From Pseudomonadota bacterium (GTDB taxonomy: Bacteria > Pseudomonadota > Alphaproteobacteria > Rhizobiales > Rhizobiaceae): a stretch of 8,948 nucleotides of DNA. The position numbers were made by a program, and so were the translations under genes. Position 1 is the stretch's first letter, and each line of letters begins with the position of its first letter. The DNA lies in assembly GCA_023428515.1 (NCBI GenBank), contig JAEYXI010000175.1, positions 1 through 8,948 of the forward strand, written 5' to 3'. The notes beneath the pieces are model-generated. The model saw only the letters and a list, made by a program, of their open reading frames with translations. It did no database searches and had not been told where the DNA came from. Below, piece by piece: positions 7,851 through 8,948 of the stretch.

Positions 7851-7860
7851 CCGGCTATCG
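7828..7860 (+). terminator. Stem-loop overlapping the aglR stop, possible terminator
   Basis: The inverted repeat reads CGAT(c)GCCGGC(gc)TAA, loop ATC, then TTA GCCGGC(t)ATCG: one mismatch and a 2-nt bulge in an otherwise continuous stem. It spans the last six codons, the stop codon (7848-7850) and 10 nt beyond. No U-tract follows on the plus strand, so Rho-independent termination is unproven. Because the neighbouring gene converges on it, the stem could serve both strands or act as a 3' end stabiliser. Confidence 0.4.
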
Positions 7861-7893
7861 TCACGAAAAACCCGGCCTCCACTTCTCCCCCTT

Positions 7894-8948
7894 TTAATCC
7901 TCGTCCTTCATCTCGCTGGCGGCCTTGGCGTCGATGAGACCGAAGCCGAAGTCGGAATCGCGGCCGGCGGCGCCGAGATCCTTGGCGGTTGAGGAAAGCG
8001 CGGCCTCGATCCAGTCGGCGGAACGGTCGGGCGCGGCGTGGATGAGATTGGCGACGGCGCCCGACACGACCGCAGCGGCGAAGGAGGTGCCGGTGACGAG
8101 ATCCTGCCCGCCGCCGACGGGGGCGATGACGTTGACGCCGGGCGCGGAGACGAAGACGTAGGGACCGCGATTGGCCTCGGCCATCAGCTCGTCCTTATCG
8201 TCGGTGGCGGTGACGGCAATCACGCCGGGATAGGCGGCCGGATAGCCGTAGGGCGCCTTCGGCCCGTTATTGCCGGCTGCCGCGACCAGCACGATGTCGC
8301 GCTCGCGCGCCGTCGCGCAGGCTTCCTCGAGGAGATCGTTCTTCGGCCCGACGAAGCTCATGTTGATGATACGGACATCCTCGCCGGCCGCCCAGTCGAG
8401 CGCTGAGAGGATGACGTCCATGGTCGACTTGCCGTCCTCGAAGGCGCGCGCGTGAAAGATCTTCGCGCCGGGCGCCATGCCGGGGAATTCGCCGGTGCCG
8501 GCGATCAGTCCAGCGACGGAGGTCGCGTGGTCGCGCGTGGTGACCTCGACGCCGGGCATGGCGTCAAACTCGCCCGCGATGGCGTCCTTGAGCGCCGGGT
8601 GCGTCTCGTCGATCGCCGTGTCGATGACGGCGACGCGGACGTTCTCGCCATTGGCAGTGTCGGGCGCCAGCGCGATGCGCTGGAAGGCGTAGTTTACGAC
8701 GCCGGCCGCCTGCTGCAGGTTGTAGATATGGTTCGGCGCGCGCCGCGTGGTGCGGCCGTCGCCGGCGAGTTGCGCCAGCACCACGCCGATCGGGCGGCCG
8801 TCCGGGATGCCGAAACGCACGATGGTGGAATCGAGCAATGTCGAGGTGCGCTGCGCGCGGACTTCCAGGCCGAAATCGGCGGCGATGTCGGCGGCCACTG
8901 CCGCCTCGCCGTCCACGGTGCCCAGAACCTCGTCGGGCCCGCATTCGC
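7894..8948 (-). CDS. Subtilisin-like S8 family serine peptidase (5' end cut by window edge)
   Basis: C-terminal part of a subtilase. The frame is open to the right edge with no stop, so the GTG at 8916 is probably internal and the true start, and any signal peptide, lies outside. Counting that GTG as residue 1: a prodomain-like stretch (1-68, ending in PNHIYNLQQ, typical of the propeptide boundary), then catalytic D99 in VAVIDTAID, H130 in DHATSVAG, oxyanion N216 in AAAGNNGP and nucleophile S278 in GTSFAAAVVSG, ending with the GFGLIDA motif (324-330). The triad is complete, so it is probably active. The His motif departs from the usual HGTHVAG (A for G, S for the second H), and Ala replaces the usual Pro after the Ser loop. 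It converges on aglR with a 43-bp gap; no functional link to sugar uptake is apparent. Confidence 0.9.
   Translation of the reverse strand, partial: ECGPDEVLGTVDGEAAVAADIAADFGLEVRAQRTSTLLDSTIVRFGIPDGRPIGVVLAQLAGDGRTTRRAPNHIYNLQQAAGVVNYAFQRIALAPDTANGENVRVAVIDTAIDETHPALKDAIAGEFDAMPGVEVTTRDHATSVAGLIAGTGEFPGMAPGAKIFHARAFEDGKSTMDVILSALDWAAGEDVRIINMSFVGPKNDLLEEACATARERDIVLVAAAGNNGPKAPYGYPAAYPGVIAVTATDDKDELMAEANRGPYVFVSAPGVNVIAPVGGGQDLVTGTSFAAAVVSGAVANLIHAAPDRSADWIEAALSSTAKDLGAAGRDSDFGFGLIDAKAASEMKDED

Noticed and set aside
7861..7893. Intrinsic terminator for the S8 peptidase in the 43-bp convergent gap
   Set aside because: A run of five A (7866-7870) gives a short U-run on the minus strand, but no GC-rich inverted repeat lies immediately before it on that strand.
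7894..8916. GTG at 8916 as the true start of the S8 peptidase
   Set aside because: The frame stays open to the window edge with plausible coding sequence upstream, there is no ribosome site before the GTG, and the N-terminus would lack a secretion signal; the gene most likely starts beyond the window.

Overview
The window is GC-rich DNA that reads as an alphaproteobacterium of the order Hyphomicrobiales (Rhizobiales), most like Mesorhizobium or Sinorhizobium. This rests on remembered resemblance of the predicted proteins and of the gene order to the aglR / aglEFGAK alpha-glucoside locus known from Sinorhizobium meliloti. No database search was possible, so the genus is inference.

Layout. Positions 1-6467 hold five minus-strand genes in the transcribed order aglE (periplasmic binding protein), aglF and aglG (permeases), aglA (cytoplasmic GH13 alpha-glucosidase) and aglK (ABC ATPase, running off the left edge just before its expected end). 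Positions 6468-6827 are a 360-bp divergent control region. Positions 6828-7850 encode the LacI-family regulator aglR on the plus strand. Positions 7894-8948 hold the C-terminal part of a subtilisin-like (S8) serine peptidase on the minus strand, convergent with aglR and cut by the right edge; nothing links it functionally to the sugar genes.

How it works together. AglE should capture alpha-glucosides (sucrose, maltose, trehalose type) in the periplasm. AglF and AglG form the channel and AglK powers uptake. AglA then hydrolyses the intact sugar inside the cell. AglR probably represses both its own gene and the operon: the control region holds two identical 10-bp palindromes (6588-6597 and 6800-6809), one just downstream of a plausible aglE promoter and one just upstream of the aglR start, 212 bp apart centre to centre. 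aglF, aglG and aglA are packed with 1- and 3-nt gaps. aglE is separated from aglF by 142 bp holding a strong hairpin and two facing arrays of a GGCARTS-like heptamer, which may set binding protein and permease to different levels.

The gene content is a well-known transport operon. No clearly novel system was found. The parts most worth a second look are the structured repeat element inside the operon, the paired operators and the large periplasmic insertion in AglG. Long open frames on the opposite strand of nearly every gene are judged to be codon-bias shadows.
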